The notes under the pieces: model-generated
Told to the model about the DNA's origin: nothing
Databases searched by the model: none
What the model saw: only the letters and a program-made list of their open reading frames with translations
Part shown: piece after piece, positions 21,001 through 31,600 of the stretch
Layout of the letters: every line of letters starts with the position of its first letter
Position numbering within the stretch: the stretch's first letter is position 1
Made by a program: the position numbers and the translations under genes
Source: Atriophallophorus winterbourni
Lineage: Eukaryota > Platyhelminthes > Trematoda > Plagiorchiida > Microphallidae
Length of the DNA: 64,000 nt
Assembly: GCA_013407085.1 (NCBI GenBank)
Contig: JACCGJ010005818.1
Span: 1-64,000, forward strand
Direction of reading: 5' to 3'

Positions 21001-24000
21001 TCGGTCGATGTCGACCTCGGATGTACATCACAATCGCATGAATTTTCATGTTCTACAGCTTTTTGAATGTATGTATGTATGAAAGCACAAGCCTGATCCA
21101 GGCAAAGTGCCGCACAGTCAGGCTTGGTGGTAGGGCTCGTCAGTGTGATCTGCGTCGAGAGGCCATGAGCTGATCTGCCTCCCCAGTTGAAAGCGGACGC
21201 TTTACACAATGCCCTCCTAGCGAGCGGTCAAGAGCAAGGTCTTCCAAGAAATGTTTACTTTCTAAATTGGGAATTCGCCGCTGCAGTCATTACAATAACA
21301 AATTGGACCGTGTATTTATAGCGCACTCGTTAGGAATAGCCTCTCAGTTGATTTATCAATATCACTCGACGTTGATATTGGTATTCGTGTTAAAATATCG
21401 CGATTCCTTTCCTCGTAATCAGCATGTCCGACTTACCTGAATTATAATATTTTCATGAGTGAAACTCGGTGGCACAGCCTTTAGGCGAAAATACCCGCCT
21501 GCCACGTCCTGACCAGGTTAGATTATTGAATAGCAATCCGTTTGATTTCAATTCGTTAAGGAAGTGTATGTTGAGATACGGTCCAGGCTTATAAATGTGC
21601 ACGGATGTGCAATCGTGCAGTACTTATTTGCTGTTAGGCCAACACCGTGCTAAATTGATTGGCCGACGGTAGTGAGCTGCATGCTGAAACACGCTGGTGT
21701 CTTACAACCTTTTCTTTACCCCCCCCTGACAGTATCTGAGCCCACGTGCGTCTTTGACTGTGCGGCACTTTGCCTGGATCAGGCTTCTGATTTCATACAT
21801 ATATAATGTTCAATAGTACAAGAATACTGCGTATTTTTGAATGCGACTCTATGAAACTAGGTCAGAAGCGCTATCACTGATTGGACTAGGATCGTCTATC
21901 GTTTTATTTTTCTAATTTGTTTGGTCTTCCTACTTGTCAGTAATCCGGTATTCTGACCAGAAACTGGGTGATAAAACGACTCGTGATGCAACGTTTTCGA
22001 TTGCTTGCATTGTTCTTTCATTAAAGGTCTCGTCTCGCAGACATGCACGCTCGGACGCTGGTGTGAGTCGTCTAGACCTTTTTTAAAAGAATGGTTTCCA
22101 TTCATATCCTCCATATATGTTCCAGAGCTCTTTGTAACGCTGTGACTTATTCTTAATCCGGTTACAAAGGCTTATAGAGTGACACATTCTTGCCGCATTT
22201 ACGTAAGAACGAAGTTGTTAGTTCAATGCTAGCGGCGCATGACGTTACGTTCAAAGTCGTTGTCAATACACTGAGTGCCAAACTTGATGCCTATTTACTT
22301 TGCTGTTGACACCATATATAATTAAAACTGGTTTGCACCAGTCCTTCATTTCCGATTCACCTTTGGCTTCTTTTTCTCATTCGTGGACCACTATAACATA
22401 CCCCGCTAGTTATTACCCAAATACGCTGCGAGTGGTGCCTTGACTTCACTTTAAAGCTTCAATGCATTAGGCTAACCATTGTCATCAATATCGCACCTCA
22501 TATGAAGGATTGGGTTGGTGATTAATGAGGATTATTCCCCTTCCAAAGGCTGACATGTTGGCGTTTGAACGTGAGCTGGCCGAGGCCGATGACGAGGCGG
22601 AACATCAATTGGCCATGGCTTTCGCGGGCGCGCATCCCGGTTCCATTGAGCTACTGTCCGGTCGCGCGGGTGTCATCGCGGACAACACCGGTGTTGCCTC
22701 GGATGGCCAAATCACGCAAGCCACCGTGGATTCGCTTGAAGAACGCCGTCTAGAAAAGCGCTCCAAAGTTCTGCTGCGTATGCTCAAAGCGCATCAACAA
22801 CAATTCGGTTGGGAGGAACCACTTTCGCTGCAGACCATCTGTTCGGGCAATACCAAGAAACAGGTACCGATCGGTTTTCATATTTCTACGTTTTTATACA
22901 CATACCCTGGTTAATACTTACTTTTGTGCGACTATCTCCTCCTGGGGGATGAGTCGGCTTCAATGAAGAGTCTTGGGAAATTGGGTACAAAGCGGTCACC
23001 ACTCGGCGTTTGTTCGAGTCAGGTTCTCTAGCCTTTGCACAACCAAGTGCGACCTGCAAGGCAGCAGGGAGTTGCCAGCACCAACTAACCGTCTACGATA
23101 CTCCGCTCCAGATTTTTACTCAGGGTTTTCTCCCGAAGCCTTTCCCGCGATCGGGTATTCCGCAAGGCAGCGGAGGTTCAAAATGAGGGTTTTCCTTCCC
23201 CCTAGATGAAATGCCCTTCCAAGCTAACGAGCTCCATCTGCCCGAAGCAACCTAATTTTTAAGCGCCAGTCACTCGCCCTCGCCCCTTCTCCTATTGGTA
23301 CAGGCAATTCCGCCGTGCTCGGGGAGCCACTCATACAGGCAGGAAGCTGGATTTGCTTTGCCCACTTTCACTGGTGTGTTTTTAACCCTCCAAGTAAATT
23401 ACACAGTCCCTAGGCCACCACACGCTGTTTGTGTCTGAAAATATGTGGAGGCTGTGTCCCAAGACGGTCAAGTGACGCAAGAATTTGTGTGAAAGCATTG
23501 AGTTGTAACAACGAAACGGTCGATTTTATGTTCTAAAGGTGGCCTTGATCATGAAAATGTAAATTTGCAGCTGCTTTCTGCGATGGGTTAAATTACCGAT
23601 CAACGAACTGAAATACATCACTAACCACAACGTTGTAAGTAATCGTGTTATTTTGTGTTGCACTCAGTTGCGCAGTAATTGTTTTGCTAATTTGATTCCC
23701 AAGGATAAACCTGGTTTTTTGCTTACTTGCATGCTTTCCTATCACGCACGTACATCGTATGATTGTTTTGAAAGCACAAGCCTGATCCAAGCAAAATGCC
23801 GCACAGTCAGAGACTGCACGTGTGCTAAGATACTGTCAGGTTGCCCAGGCCTAAACAGATATAAGTGGGGGATAGAAATGGTAGTGAGACTCCAGCGTGT
23901 TTCAGCATGCAGCTCACTACCATTGGCCAATTGTATGATTGATTTTGAGCTATTTACACCCGTCATATAAGGGCAGTGCAATCACAATCGATAGATGCTA

Positions 24001-24395
24001 TGTCATTGGTCGTGAGATGGATATTTTGTTCAAGCCCTTGATTTTAACCCCATCCACGTGTAATGAAGCAGGCTGATCGTACCTGCCCGGTCCAATAGTG
24101 GCTTCAAAGTTCATGCATTTATGCTGATTATAAACGGAATTCGTTATAAAACAACACAATGTGACTAGGCACGATATGTTCGGATGTTTTGCCATCGAAA
24201 CATCAACTGTTACCAACATAATAACTGTCCTTGAATATTATGTCCCGGTATCCTTTCTCTTTGAAGGCCGCGTCCAAGTTCTACACAATATTACTTCTGC
24301 GAAAGCAAGGCGCTGTTGATTTGCGACAGGACCGAGCTTATGAGAACATTTTAATTTCTCGGGGACCGAATTTTAACCGTCTGATTGAAGTTTAA
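14631..24395 (+). CDS. RAD21: Cohesin subunit RAD21/SCC1 (kleisin), 8 exons, 773 aa
   Basis: RAD21 is the kleisin that closes the SMC1-SMC3 ring for sister-chromatid cohesion and is cut by separase. Exons: 14631-15007, 15038-15411, 15507-15951, 17303-17657, 19350-19533, 20551-20693, 22549-22863, 24267-24395. Every intron is GT-AG, phases agree, and the exons sum to 774 codons with the TAA. The Rad21/Rec8 N-domain starts '[20 protein letters not shown]'. 'SSREVLREG' (about residues 170-178) matches the human separase-site region. Exon 4 holds '[16 protein letters not shown]', very close to vertebrates. The C-terminal winged helix spans exons 7-8 ('[15 protein letters not shown]'). At 773 aa it is longer than human RAD21 (631 aa), mostly in low-complexity linkers. 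Meiotic REC8 is less likely given these matches. Confidence 0.95.
15038..15411 (+). CDS. RAD21: RAD21 exon 2
   Basis: Acceptor TTTATTTCAG at 15028-15037; the intron is only 30 bp (15008-15037). Encodes '[13 protein letters not shown]' and the EVLR separase-type site (R176). Donor CTTG|GTGAGT, phase 1. Confidence 0.93.
15507..15951 (+). CDS. RAD21: RAD21 exon 3
   Basis: Acceptor TTTCATAAG before 15507. Acidic then Ser/Thr-rich linker ending with '[14 protein letters not shown]', which parallels 'EEAFALEPIDIT' of vertebrates. Donor AAGAG|GTAAGC, phase 2. Confidence 0.9.
16000..16121 (+). repeat. SINE-like repeat, 3' half, in RAD21 intron 3
   Basis: Contains TAGGCCTGGGCAACCTGACA, CCCACGTGCAGTCTCTGACT and ends CAGGCTTGTGCGTTCATAA. 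The 5' half is missing. Confidence 0.8.
16429..16660 (+). repeat. SINE-like repeat, full length, with target-site duplication
   Basis: Starts ACGGATGTGCAATCGTGCAG and ends GCTTGTGCTTTCATACCATA. The 9-bp sequence CCTCATCAC occurs at 16422-16430 and again at 16661-16669, the expected target duplication. Lies in RAD21 intron 3. Confidence 0.85.
16685..16910 (-). repeat. RTE family B 3' UTR remnant in RAD21 intron 3
   Basis: Shares ordered blocks with the 3' UTR of the RTE copy at 35870-38110, e.g. AAAATCCTAAAA, CATGCATCATA, and TACTCAAACACTCCAAGA.. with the same spacing. Diverged. Confidence 0.6.
17303..17657 (+). CDS. RAD21: RAD21 exon 4
   Basis: Acceptor CATCCATTCCAG. Encodes '[15 protein letters not shown]' and '[16 protein letters not shown]', the conserved central block that contacts the SA/STAG subunit in other animals. 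Donor GTTGAA|GTGAGT, phase 0. Confidence 0.93.
18143..18192 (-). ncRNA. Hammerhead-ribozyme-like motif (type I), in RAD21 intron 4, antisense
   Basis: On the minus strand CTGATGA (18185-18179) is followed by a 6-bp stem II (GTCATC with GGTGAC, loop TAGTTT), then GAAAC (18159-18155) and GTC (18154-18152). Flanks GTTACG and CGCAACCC pair at five of the first six positions as stem I. Stem III is essentially absent (AC directly before GTC), as in hammerheads of Penelope-like elements that act as dimers. One U between the core and stem II is unpaired. Predicted cleavage lies between 18152 and 18151. Confidence 0.5.
18530..18730 (-). repeat. SINE-like repeat in RAD21 intron 4
   Basis: Antisense copy: TGAAAGAGCAAGCCTGATCC to GTTAGCCGCACAGCTTAGAA. 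GTACCAAT flanks both sides (about 18524-18531 and 18731-18738). Confidence 0.8.
19350..19533 (+). CDS. RAD21: RAD21 exon 5
   Basis: Acceptor TATTACCTCAG. Low-complexity linker (Gln- and Ser-rich, '[16 protein letters not shown]') without a known motif. Placement rests on phase agreement (0 in, 1 out) and the good splice sites. Confidence 0.8.
20309..20500 (+). repeat. SINE-like repeat in RAD21 intron 5
   Basis: From CGTGCTAAATTGATTGGCC to CTTGTGCTTTCATACATACA, 5' truncated, with a clear (CATA)n tail. Ends about 50 bp before exon 6. Confidence 0.8.
20551..20693 (+). CDS. RAD21: RAD21 exon 6
   Basis: Acceptor CATCCGCTTGCAG. Short acidic exon ('[20 protein letters not shown]') followed by a proline-rich stretch. 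Donor ATGCAA|GTAAGT, phase 0. A SINE copy ends about 50 bp before this exon. Confidence 0.85.
21070..21122 (-). repeat. SINE-like repeat, 3'-terminal fragment in RAD21 intron 6
   Basis: ATGTATGTATGAAAGCACAA followed by GCCTGATCCAGGCAAAGTGC, i.e. the tail end only. Confidence 0.75.
21601..21806 (+). repeat. SINE-like repeat in RAD21 intron 6, internal deletion
   Basis: Begins exactly with ACGGATGTGCAATCGTGCAG and ends TTTCATACATATATAA. A segment with the GGCCTGGGCAACC block is missing and replaced by a C-run. Confidence 0.8.
22549..22863 (+). CDS. RAD21: RAD21 exon 7
   Basis: Acceptor CCTTCCAAAG. Encodes acidic '[11 protein letters not shown]' and '[20 protein letters not shown]', equivalent to vertebrate '[20 protein letters not shown]', entering the winged-helix domain. 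Donor AAACAG|GTACCG, phase 0. Confidence 0.9.
22960..23420 (+). repeat. Dispersed repeat, probable LINE 5' region, in RAD21 intron 7
   Basis: GC-richer block. Its part at 23180-23340 (GGGTTTTCCTTCCCCCTAG, AACGAGCTCCATCTGCCCGA, AGCGCCAGTCACTCGCC) recurs at 62930-63080 with the same order and spacing. No ORF with a recognisable domain. Confidence 0.6.
23766..23935 (-). repeat. SINE-like repeat in RAD21 intron 7
   Basis: Antisense copy from TTTTGAAAGCACAAGCCTGA to CAGCTCACTACCATTGGCCA; 5' truncated. Confidence 0.8.
24267..24395 (+). CDS. RAD21: RAD21 exon 8 (terminal)
   Basis: Acceptor CTTTCTCTTTGAAG. Encodes '[19 protein letters not shown]' and ends '[13 protein letters not shown]', the conserved SMC1-binding winged-helix end of RAD21 (human '..TPGPRFHII'). 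Stop TAA at 24393-24395. Confidence 0.95.
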   Translation, partial: AASKFYTILLLRKQGAVDLRQDRAYENILISRGPNFNRLIEV

Positions 24396-26563
24396 CCATT
24401 CACATCCGCATTCTTGTGTGTCTGTGTGTATTTGTTTTTTCTTCAACAAAGATACTTTTTGCTTTTGTGTCACCTTTTGTCCATCTTTCTTATCATCGTC
24501 GTGTATTCAGTGGACTTCTTTTTGCACTGACTGCTGCTCATTTGTCATTGTCAATCGGCAAGATTCGGTTTTTCTATCTGATTCATTTTATAGATGTAAT
24601 CATGAACTATTCACATTTATCTATACACATGTGTATTATGATAATATTTTTTTATAATCGTCCCTATTGAACGGTCTTAAGCGGCGGGTACCGAAAGTTC
24701 TCTGAGTTGAAGCTGAATTATCTGTGAACATCTTACTACTTACTGCCGTCATACGTATCAATGAATTCGAGATGTTGCATGTCTGCTGTACCGCATTTTT
24801 CACTAATTTGTGGTCTAGGGGCGTACTTTTCGTGATCTACCGGATTTCGATTTTGCCTCATTGCTTTCCTCACTCAGTTGATCGACACTTGGAGATAACC
24901 GCCATAGCCTAGGATTGCTTCCATCATCGAAGCTCGTAAATTATCACTCACTCGTCATACGAATACCCAGTGACACCCGTTTCGGTGGCAAGAAGCCGCC
25001 GTTTCCAAATGGGTACTATTACAAAGAAACCTGAGGAAAATCGAACACTTCTCGGAAAGTGATTGCTCGACTGAAGTCACCACAACAGCGCTAACTTTTG
25101 CATCGACACCGAAGCATAAGTTATCTGATGGCAATGTTAACAAGTTATCAGTCTGAACGCAAGGCGAAAGTCTAAGTTGCCGGTGAAATTTTTCAAGCTA
25201 TCGGAGCCATTAGCGCAGTTTCACTCAGTCTAATACTGTTCATAATATTGGTACGGGGTAAGCTTTACTTTTGCTGGCGGTTTAAAAGTTGAATGAGAGA
25301 ATTACACAGCTCGACAAGCAGATTTAAATATACTTTAAGTAGAAGTCTGAAACATCGCAGTGTGAGGCTCTCTGTAAGCGTCCATGCAGTGTATTCTTCT
25401 TACAAAGACGAATTTTCGGACTTTTTCTCCGCCTTTTATTGAGAAATGTATTTAATACATGCATACACCCAGCAGCGCAAGCTGGCTCACCAGTGGTTAT
25501 CGGATTGTACAACATACTTATTGAGCACGACTTTCGAACGCAGGCGCACCAGAGCTAACGAAATTCTAACGTATAGAATAATGTATCCGGCGTCCCACTC
25601 TTTCAGGCACCTATTTAGAATTGGTTCCAGTCGTGTAACTTACTCTATACATAGGTTATTTCATCATCATTCTTACTCAGTCACCAATAACTAACGATTG
25701 CTGTCGGAAAAGAAGTTTATTCAAAATGCCTAAAGTTGGACTATCCCTTTTGGTTATTTCGATTCCGGGATGATATTTTCAGTCAACGATTGGCCGCAAG
25801 TTTAAATTCACCGGGGTGTCGAATCACTTTTTCTCCTACAAAGTTAGAAATTATTTGATATGCTTCAGACACGCATGAATTGAGCTCGTTAAAGTGACCG
25901 CATTTGGGCGGAAATACGCTATTGCTTGCTCATACCTGGATAGTAGTTGAAAAAGAATAAACTTACAACGTGCTCTCGTTCACAATCTGTCATTTATGTG
26001 AATTAATCTAGCACGGTGTCACACACACAGTCCTGACCTGCTATATGCTACATCCAACAGCGGGAATTAGCCTGAAACTACGCATGACAGGATTTCACCG
26101 ACTGGAAAAATCGTTAGCTTGCATAAGTTGTTTACGGTCATTCTCAGTACTTACTTGACACCCGTGTATGATTGGGACTTGGGATGAGATGTATATCTGC
26201 GAAAAGCTGCTTCGTCGCTTGAAAGCCGTGCGTGTGACCTACACGTCACAGCGAATGATGTGCGGATATCAACCGAAAACAGCGGACCCATGGTACTGAA
26301 ATATGTCACGACTGTGTCAGCCTTGGACACGATCATTACTCCTCAAAAATAGGCACCCTCGAACATGGAGATGTAATCTAGTGTCTGGACTTAGTCTAGT
26401 GTAAATGGCAAAGCTATAAATAACCTTCATTTTGCACACTGGTGGTTTGCTATATTTGTACAACAAAACAAGTTGCTCGGGCCGTGTGTAATGCATTATT
26501 GACATTAAAATGAAAACCAATAGTGAAAATAGCACATTTACATCTATGTACAAAAAACGCTTT
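24396..26563. other. Convergent intergenic region between RAD21 and ASTE1
   Basis: Holds the 3' UTRs of two genes pointing at each other. I find no supported gene, RNA or strong repeat, and no canonical AATAAA that I would assign with confidence. Confidence 0.6.
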
Positions 26564-28615
26564 CTAGTCACTCAGATCTAGTTCCTTCATCAAACGAGAA
26601 ACCTCTTCGTCAATCTCTGAAGCAGTTTTGTTCTTCTGGGTTCCCGGTCGTTTGTTTTTGTTTCGTTTTTGGTTTCTTGGATGGTTCTTTGACTTTGCAA
26701 CTTCTACTTTGGATGAGAGTTTCGTTGCAACATTCGGAACTGGGATTTCTTTATGCGCTGCGGAAACGATCACAGTTCCATCCCAGATAGAACATAGACG
26801 TTGTTGAAATAACTCAAACAATTGACCAGCTTTGTCTTGCAGATCAATGGACGACAGGAGGTGAGGAAAAACGAAATCAACCACTTTCTGGACGCGATCG
26901 ATGGCACGGATGGAAGAAAGATATAAGACAATCGAATGGAAAAGAAAACCACTAGGGAATAAATAGAAAACTTCAGGAAGTACAAGTTGTAGATCCCGAT
27001 CTGCCTCATATAGGGCATTTACAATGCCGAAGAGTGTGAACAGTGCGGCATACATTGCTTGCAATTGTCCAAAGGTATGCACCACGGATATATGCAAATT
27101 GGACAGGGAAGTGATTCTCGAAAACGCACAAGCTCTGTCTTTTAACACATTGCTGACCTTACGAATAGATTCGGCGGAAACTTGACGAGGGAACATGAGC
27201 CACGTGCAGATGGCAATCGCAGCGACAGACAATAGGACGGCGGATGACAGACACGAGTCCAACTCTCCGGAATTCCTATGCCAAACAGCTGTCAGAAGGG
27301 CCAACCCGGTAATCCATGGGTACGGATTTCGATCAAGCGGGTTTGTGGACAAGCGGCCGTAAATGGTAGCCACCGGATTCTCACATTGCATTAGCGATAA
27401 TCGATGGAGTGGGATTTGGGATGCCTTCATTGGCCAGTTTCCTTTTCTTGCATATTCCACAACACTCGTCATATTATCGACATTTAAAACGTCAGCTATC
27501 ACGCTGTAAATAAGCTGACGAATAGGTTTTGCACAGGCGTACATCGATTTATTACAATTCAAAGATTCCACGCAACACGGGAGGACTAAAGCGTTGGAAT
27601 ACACGGGGTCTAATAAGGCAGGAAGTAGACTGAGATGTCGAAATGATGTGACCAAAGTTGTGGGCCATTTATTGATCGGTAACGTGTCATCATCCATGCT
27701 AAGGTGATCGATGGCGACATTGCTTGCCTCGTCAAAGAAAGTTATGGTTGAATTCGGATTCTCAAAGTCCAAAATTGTAGGATCAGACTCTGCTGGTATC
27801 GAGAGAGACGTATTATCACAGACAGAATAACTCGATAAGTTGGATAGGTACGGAGTCAGATGATTCGGTAGTCTCAGCTGATAACGCCCCAAACTTCGAT
27901 AGAGTAATTTTCTCAGACGAGGTCGTTCAGCCATTGGCAATCGGTCAATTATACGGCTGATGGGAGGGTTCAAATTATCACCAAATCCGTTGAGCCATGT
28001 GATCAATCGTTTGAAAATGGAGCGTTTCCGCTTTGCACGCATTTCCCTGCTGGCTGCGCCACTCAAGGGCACCTTCAAACCTTCCGAAAACGGAAGCGCT
28101 CTGGAGAATGTGGTAGATGAAACGTCATCATTTCCCACAAGGACAGCAAACAATTTCCGTTGAGCCTCTGAGAGTTCACCGAGACCCGGTCCCATTGGCA
28201 AAAACTTATGACAACTAAGGTATTTGCAAGTAGTTTCAGCAGACTGGTTGCAAAAATGATCTTTATCAAATGGCTGTGGGTCAAAGGTGATCAGATCCAA
28301 CCGAAGAAGGAATGTTGCGCTAGAAGGAGAAGCAGGAACCGTTATGTAGAAATCGGAATCATTACTAATAACAGGACACTTCAAATAGACGGCCAGCGCC
28401 ACTGCGTCACCATCCGCCTCACGATCACTGACGACATAATTCACATGCAATCGCTCCAACATCTGTGCGAAACCGATAACCGCCAGCGGAGGAAGTAGTC
28501 TTAATGAAATGGAATCGTCGGTGCAGTCTGCTAGTGATTGGGCACGCTTTATTAACATGCGACAGGTTTGGTGGCGCTGTCTTGCTCGGTAAAGTTGCGT
28601 TTCCAATTTGGATGC
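26564..28615 (-). CDS. ASTE1: ASTE1 exon 2 (terminal)
   Basis: 683 codons plus stop. Begins 'ASKLETQLYRARQR', which continues naturally from exon 1 '..FDGCHP'. Ends in a basic, coiled tail 'EIDEEVSRLMKELDLSD'. Confidence 0.93.
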   Translation of the reverse strand, partial: ASKLETQLYRARQRHQTCRMLIKRAQSLADCTDDSISLRLLPPLAVIGFAQMLERLHVNYVVSDREADGDAVALAVYLKCPVISNDSDFYITVPASPSSATFLLRLDLITFDPQPFDKDHFCNQSAETTCKYLSCHKFLPMGPGLGELSEAQRKLFAVLVGNDDVSSTTFSRALPFSEGLKVPLSGAASREMRAKRKRSIFKRLITWLNGFGDNLNPPISRIIDRLPMAERPRLRKLLYRSLGRYQLRLPNHLTPYLSNLSSYSVCDNTSLSIPAESDPTILDFENPNSTITFFDEASNVAIDHLSMDDDTLPINKWPTTLVTSFRHLSLLPALLDPVYSNALVLPCCVESLNCNKSMYACAKPIRQLIYSVIADVLNVDNMTSVVEYARKGNWPMKASQIPLHRLSLMQCENPVATIYGRLSTNPLDRNPYPWITGLALLTAVWHRNSGELDSCLSSAVLLSVAAIAICTWLMFPRQVSAESIRKVSNVLKDRACAFSRITSLSNLHISVVHTFGQLQAMYAALFTLFGIVNALYEADRDLQLVLPEVFYLFPSGFLFHSIVLYLSSIRAIDRVQKVVDFVFPHLLSSIDLQDKAGQLFELFQQRLCSIWDGTVIVSAAHKEIPVPNVATKLSSKVEVAKSKNHPRNQKRNKNKRPGTQKNKTASEIDEEVSRLMKELDLSD

Positions 28616-31600
28616 CTACACAAAATTCAAGTAAAGCGGGATAGAAGGCACAAAGTTTTATTTACCATGTAAAATTCGAACTAAACTTTTAAATAAATCA
28701 TAAAGTGGCAAGGGAACCAAGCTACAAGAGCAAAAAGAACATGCGATCCCGGGAATTTGACACACACGACATACGCAACAGATCTGACATGCACACACTG
28801 TATACCAACAGAATAAGCGTCACAGCTAACGTCGCCTTTCCCCAGATACGGGGATCGATGCAGACAACACATGGTATTGCTGTACCAAACTGCTTGTTGA
28901 TCTCGGCAGCAAATCGAAAAATCCCGAAAGATGTGAAAGATAAAGAGTGGTCCGATACATCCATCAATTTAGACACGCGACCAACGGTCTCATCCCGGAA
29001 TCGTAATACCCGATGAGGGTGATCTAAGCACATAAATACGCTTTTCGAAAGCAATCGATGATATGGTATGAAAGCACAGGCCTGATCCAGAGTCCGAGAC
29101 TGCACGTGGGCTGAGATACTGTCAAGTTGCCCAGGCCTAGACAGATATGAGGGGGGAAATAGAAATCACAAAGACTACAACGGGTTCCACATGCAGCTCA
29201 CTGCCAGTGACCAATCAATTTAGCACGGTGATAGCAATCGATAGCGATGGTAAACGAAACCGCGAGATTACGAATTATTTCAAATCCTTGTTGGGGCACC
29301 CGGGACCACATGGCAGGTTCTTTTCCATGGTTTCATTAGCATGAAGTTATGCACATGATACTACGTAAATGTGGCGTGCTTTAGTGACAAGGGCTAGTCA
29401 CGAGCTTTCGAACGATATGCAACAAGAGCAGAAAGCGGCGGAAATACCAACGACGATCATAATCGCAAACCAGCAATAATTCGGGTTTCGGAGGTATTGC
29501 ATGTATGAAAAATGTATGAAAGCACAAGCCCGGTCCAGGCAAAGTGCCGCACAATCATAGACTGCACGTGGGCTAAGATTCTGTCAGGTTGTCCAGGCTT
29601 AGACAGATATGAGGGGGTATTGCATAAGAATGGGTCGATTAACAACATCGGCAACACGAGCAGATGGACATAGTCAGCCGCAATTGGGCAAGGTGGGGCA
29701 AAGTGTCCGTAGTGAGGGTTTGAAGTCGACCAGTTGGAACGAACCAGACCAAAATGACAACTGGCAAGGTCAGGTGGTATGAAATCAAAAGGCTGATCCC
29801 GACAAAGTGATCCCAAGACTGAACATGGGCTAAGATACCGCCTGGTCGAGGACATTGTTGTAGTTTTGTAATTTGCTTATAAAAATTAGGCGTGCTTTTT
29901 ATTCCTTCTCACGCGCGTAATAATCACCTTGACCAATTGTCATTCACTTGTGTTGCAGGATTAGTGCGTGAAAATCAGTGGTGAATTCTGACGCAAACGG
30001 CACGCGGATGGGAAATGAGGGGTTGAGGTTGTATCGAGTGTCCTACGTAAACAATGTAATTGACGGTAGCACAGGAAACGCGATTCGACCTCGGCTGACC
30101 TGAAACAATTCTCCCCCACCCACTGTGGTGCGAGTACACACACTGGGTATGGCGCTAGACTGTCGCAGTTATTTTCCATCTTTTGTTGGTATTGAGCATA
30201 TGGATTAAGCACAATTACTGAATTGAACCTGGACCGTAGGATAGAAAGTCTAAAGCCCTGTCCGCTGTGCTAACGTAGCTAAGAATACGAATTATTCTCA
30301 AGAATGAAGATTCAAAAAGCGTCTAACTTCACAATTACAATGAGGTATATCGGCACGTATAGTGGAGTTAAATACTCATCGTAAGTTCACACACGGATGC
30401 AGTCATGTCGTTTTGTAACAAATGTGTCCAAATTTTGAAAGCGTATCTCGACACGGGGAGTGGTAATAATAGTTTGAGGGAGCCCGTTTCAATGAAAACA
30501 GACATACAAGTTATCGGTGGTAGTTAAGGCGGAAACGCAGTTTGTAATTTCTGCGAAAACTTGGCGTCGCATAAGAACCGATTCACAGTTGACCAATGAA
30601 ATAAAAAATTTCTTCTGAGATTATACGGTGAGTTTGTTATATCAAACGTCTAATTAGAGAGAACGCCACTATCGATAGTAAAGAAGGAGTGAATAAAAGC
30701 CTGTTGCCCGGAGTTCTTAGAACCAAAATATCTAATTGTTGGTACACGCTTAAACATCGCTAAATAAAACCGTCATGCATATTAGAAACATCTGGAGGTT
30801 TGTTTCAGTCTGGTTGGCTTTTGTTCAGCCAAATTGGGTTGTTTTCTGGAATATGTGTGTATGAAATTACAAGCCTGATCCAGGCAAAGTGCCGCGCAGT
30901 CATAGACTGCACGTGGGCTAAGATACTATTAAGTTGCCCAGGCCTAGACAGATATAGGAAAGGAAAATAGAAATGGCAGAGAGAATCCAGTGTTTTCGCA
31001 TGCAGCTGACTGCATGTGGCAAATCAATTTGGCACGGTGCTAGCTGCACAGCACAAAAGTACTACACAATTTCACATTTCAAGTATACGCTTTGCTAGCA
31101 CCAGGGTTGTACGGCCTTTGTATTCAGTCCCAGGGGAGCATATTAACTGGCAGATATACATTAAGTATGCTTGATCAAGTTGTCGCTCAATGCTGAATGA
31201 TTTACGTTTCGTTTGATGACGTCATTCGTTAGTGAGTGCCTTCGTCGCCTAAGCATCAAAACAACCTCTTATCTCTCGATATTGATAATCTAACAGAATA
31301 ACAGTCTGTGTGCTACATATCAAATTATACACTGCTTCGCCTGACTCATGCGCGCATCTATAGAAGTCAAAGCAGTGTTGATTGATAGTTAATCAATGAC
31401 ATTGAAGTCTTCAACAACTGTCTAATTGACTATATTCCATTCTTACCGACGGGACACCGGATTGTCGCTCACAGGTAAGAGTGATAGGGGATAACACAGA
31501 AAGGAGTTTGGTTTAGCATCGTGAAAAATCCAATTGAGAAAATAGATGAGAATAAGTGTCATCCACTTATTCTACCTCGGCACGGATGTGCAGTAATTCT

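Noticed and set aside
24385..24670. Two overlapping plus-strand ORFs after the RAD21 stop
   Set aside because: Phe/Cys-rich frames in AT-rich 3' UTR without homology.
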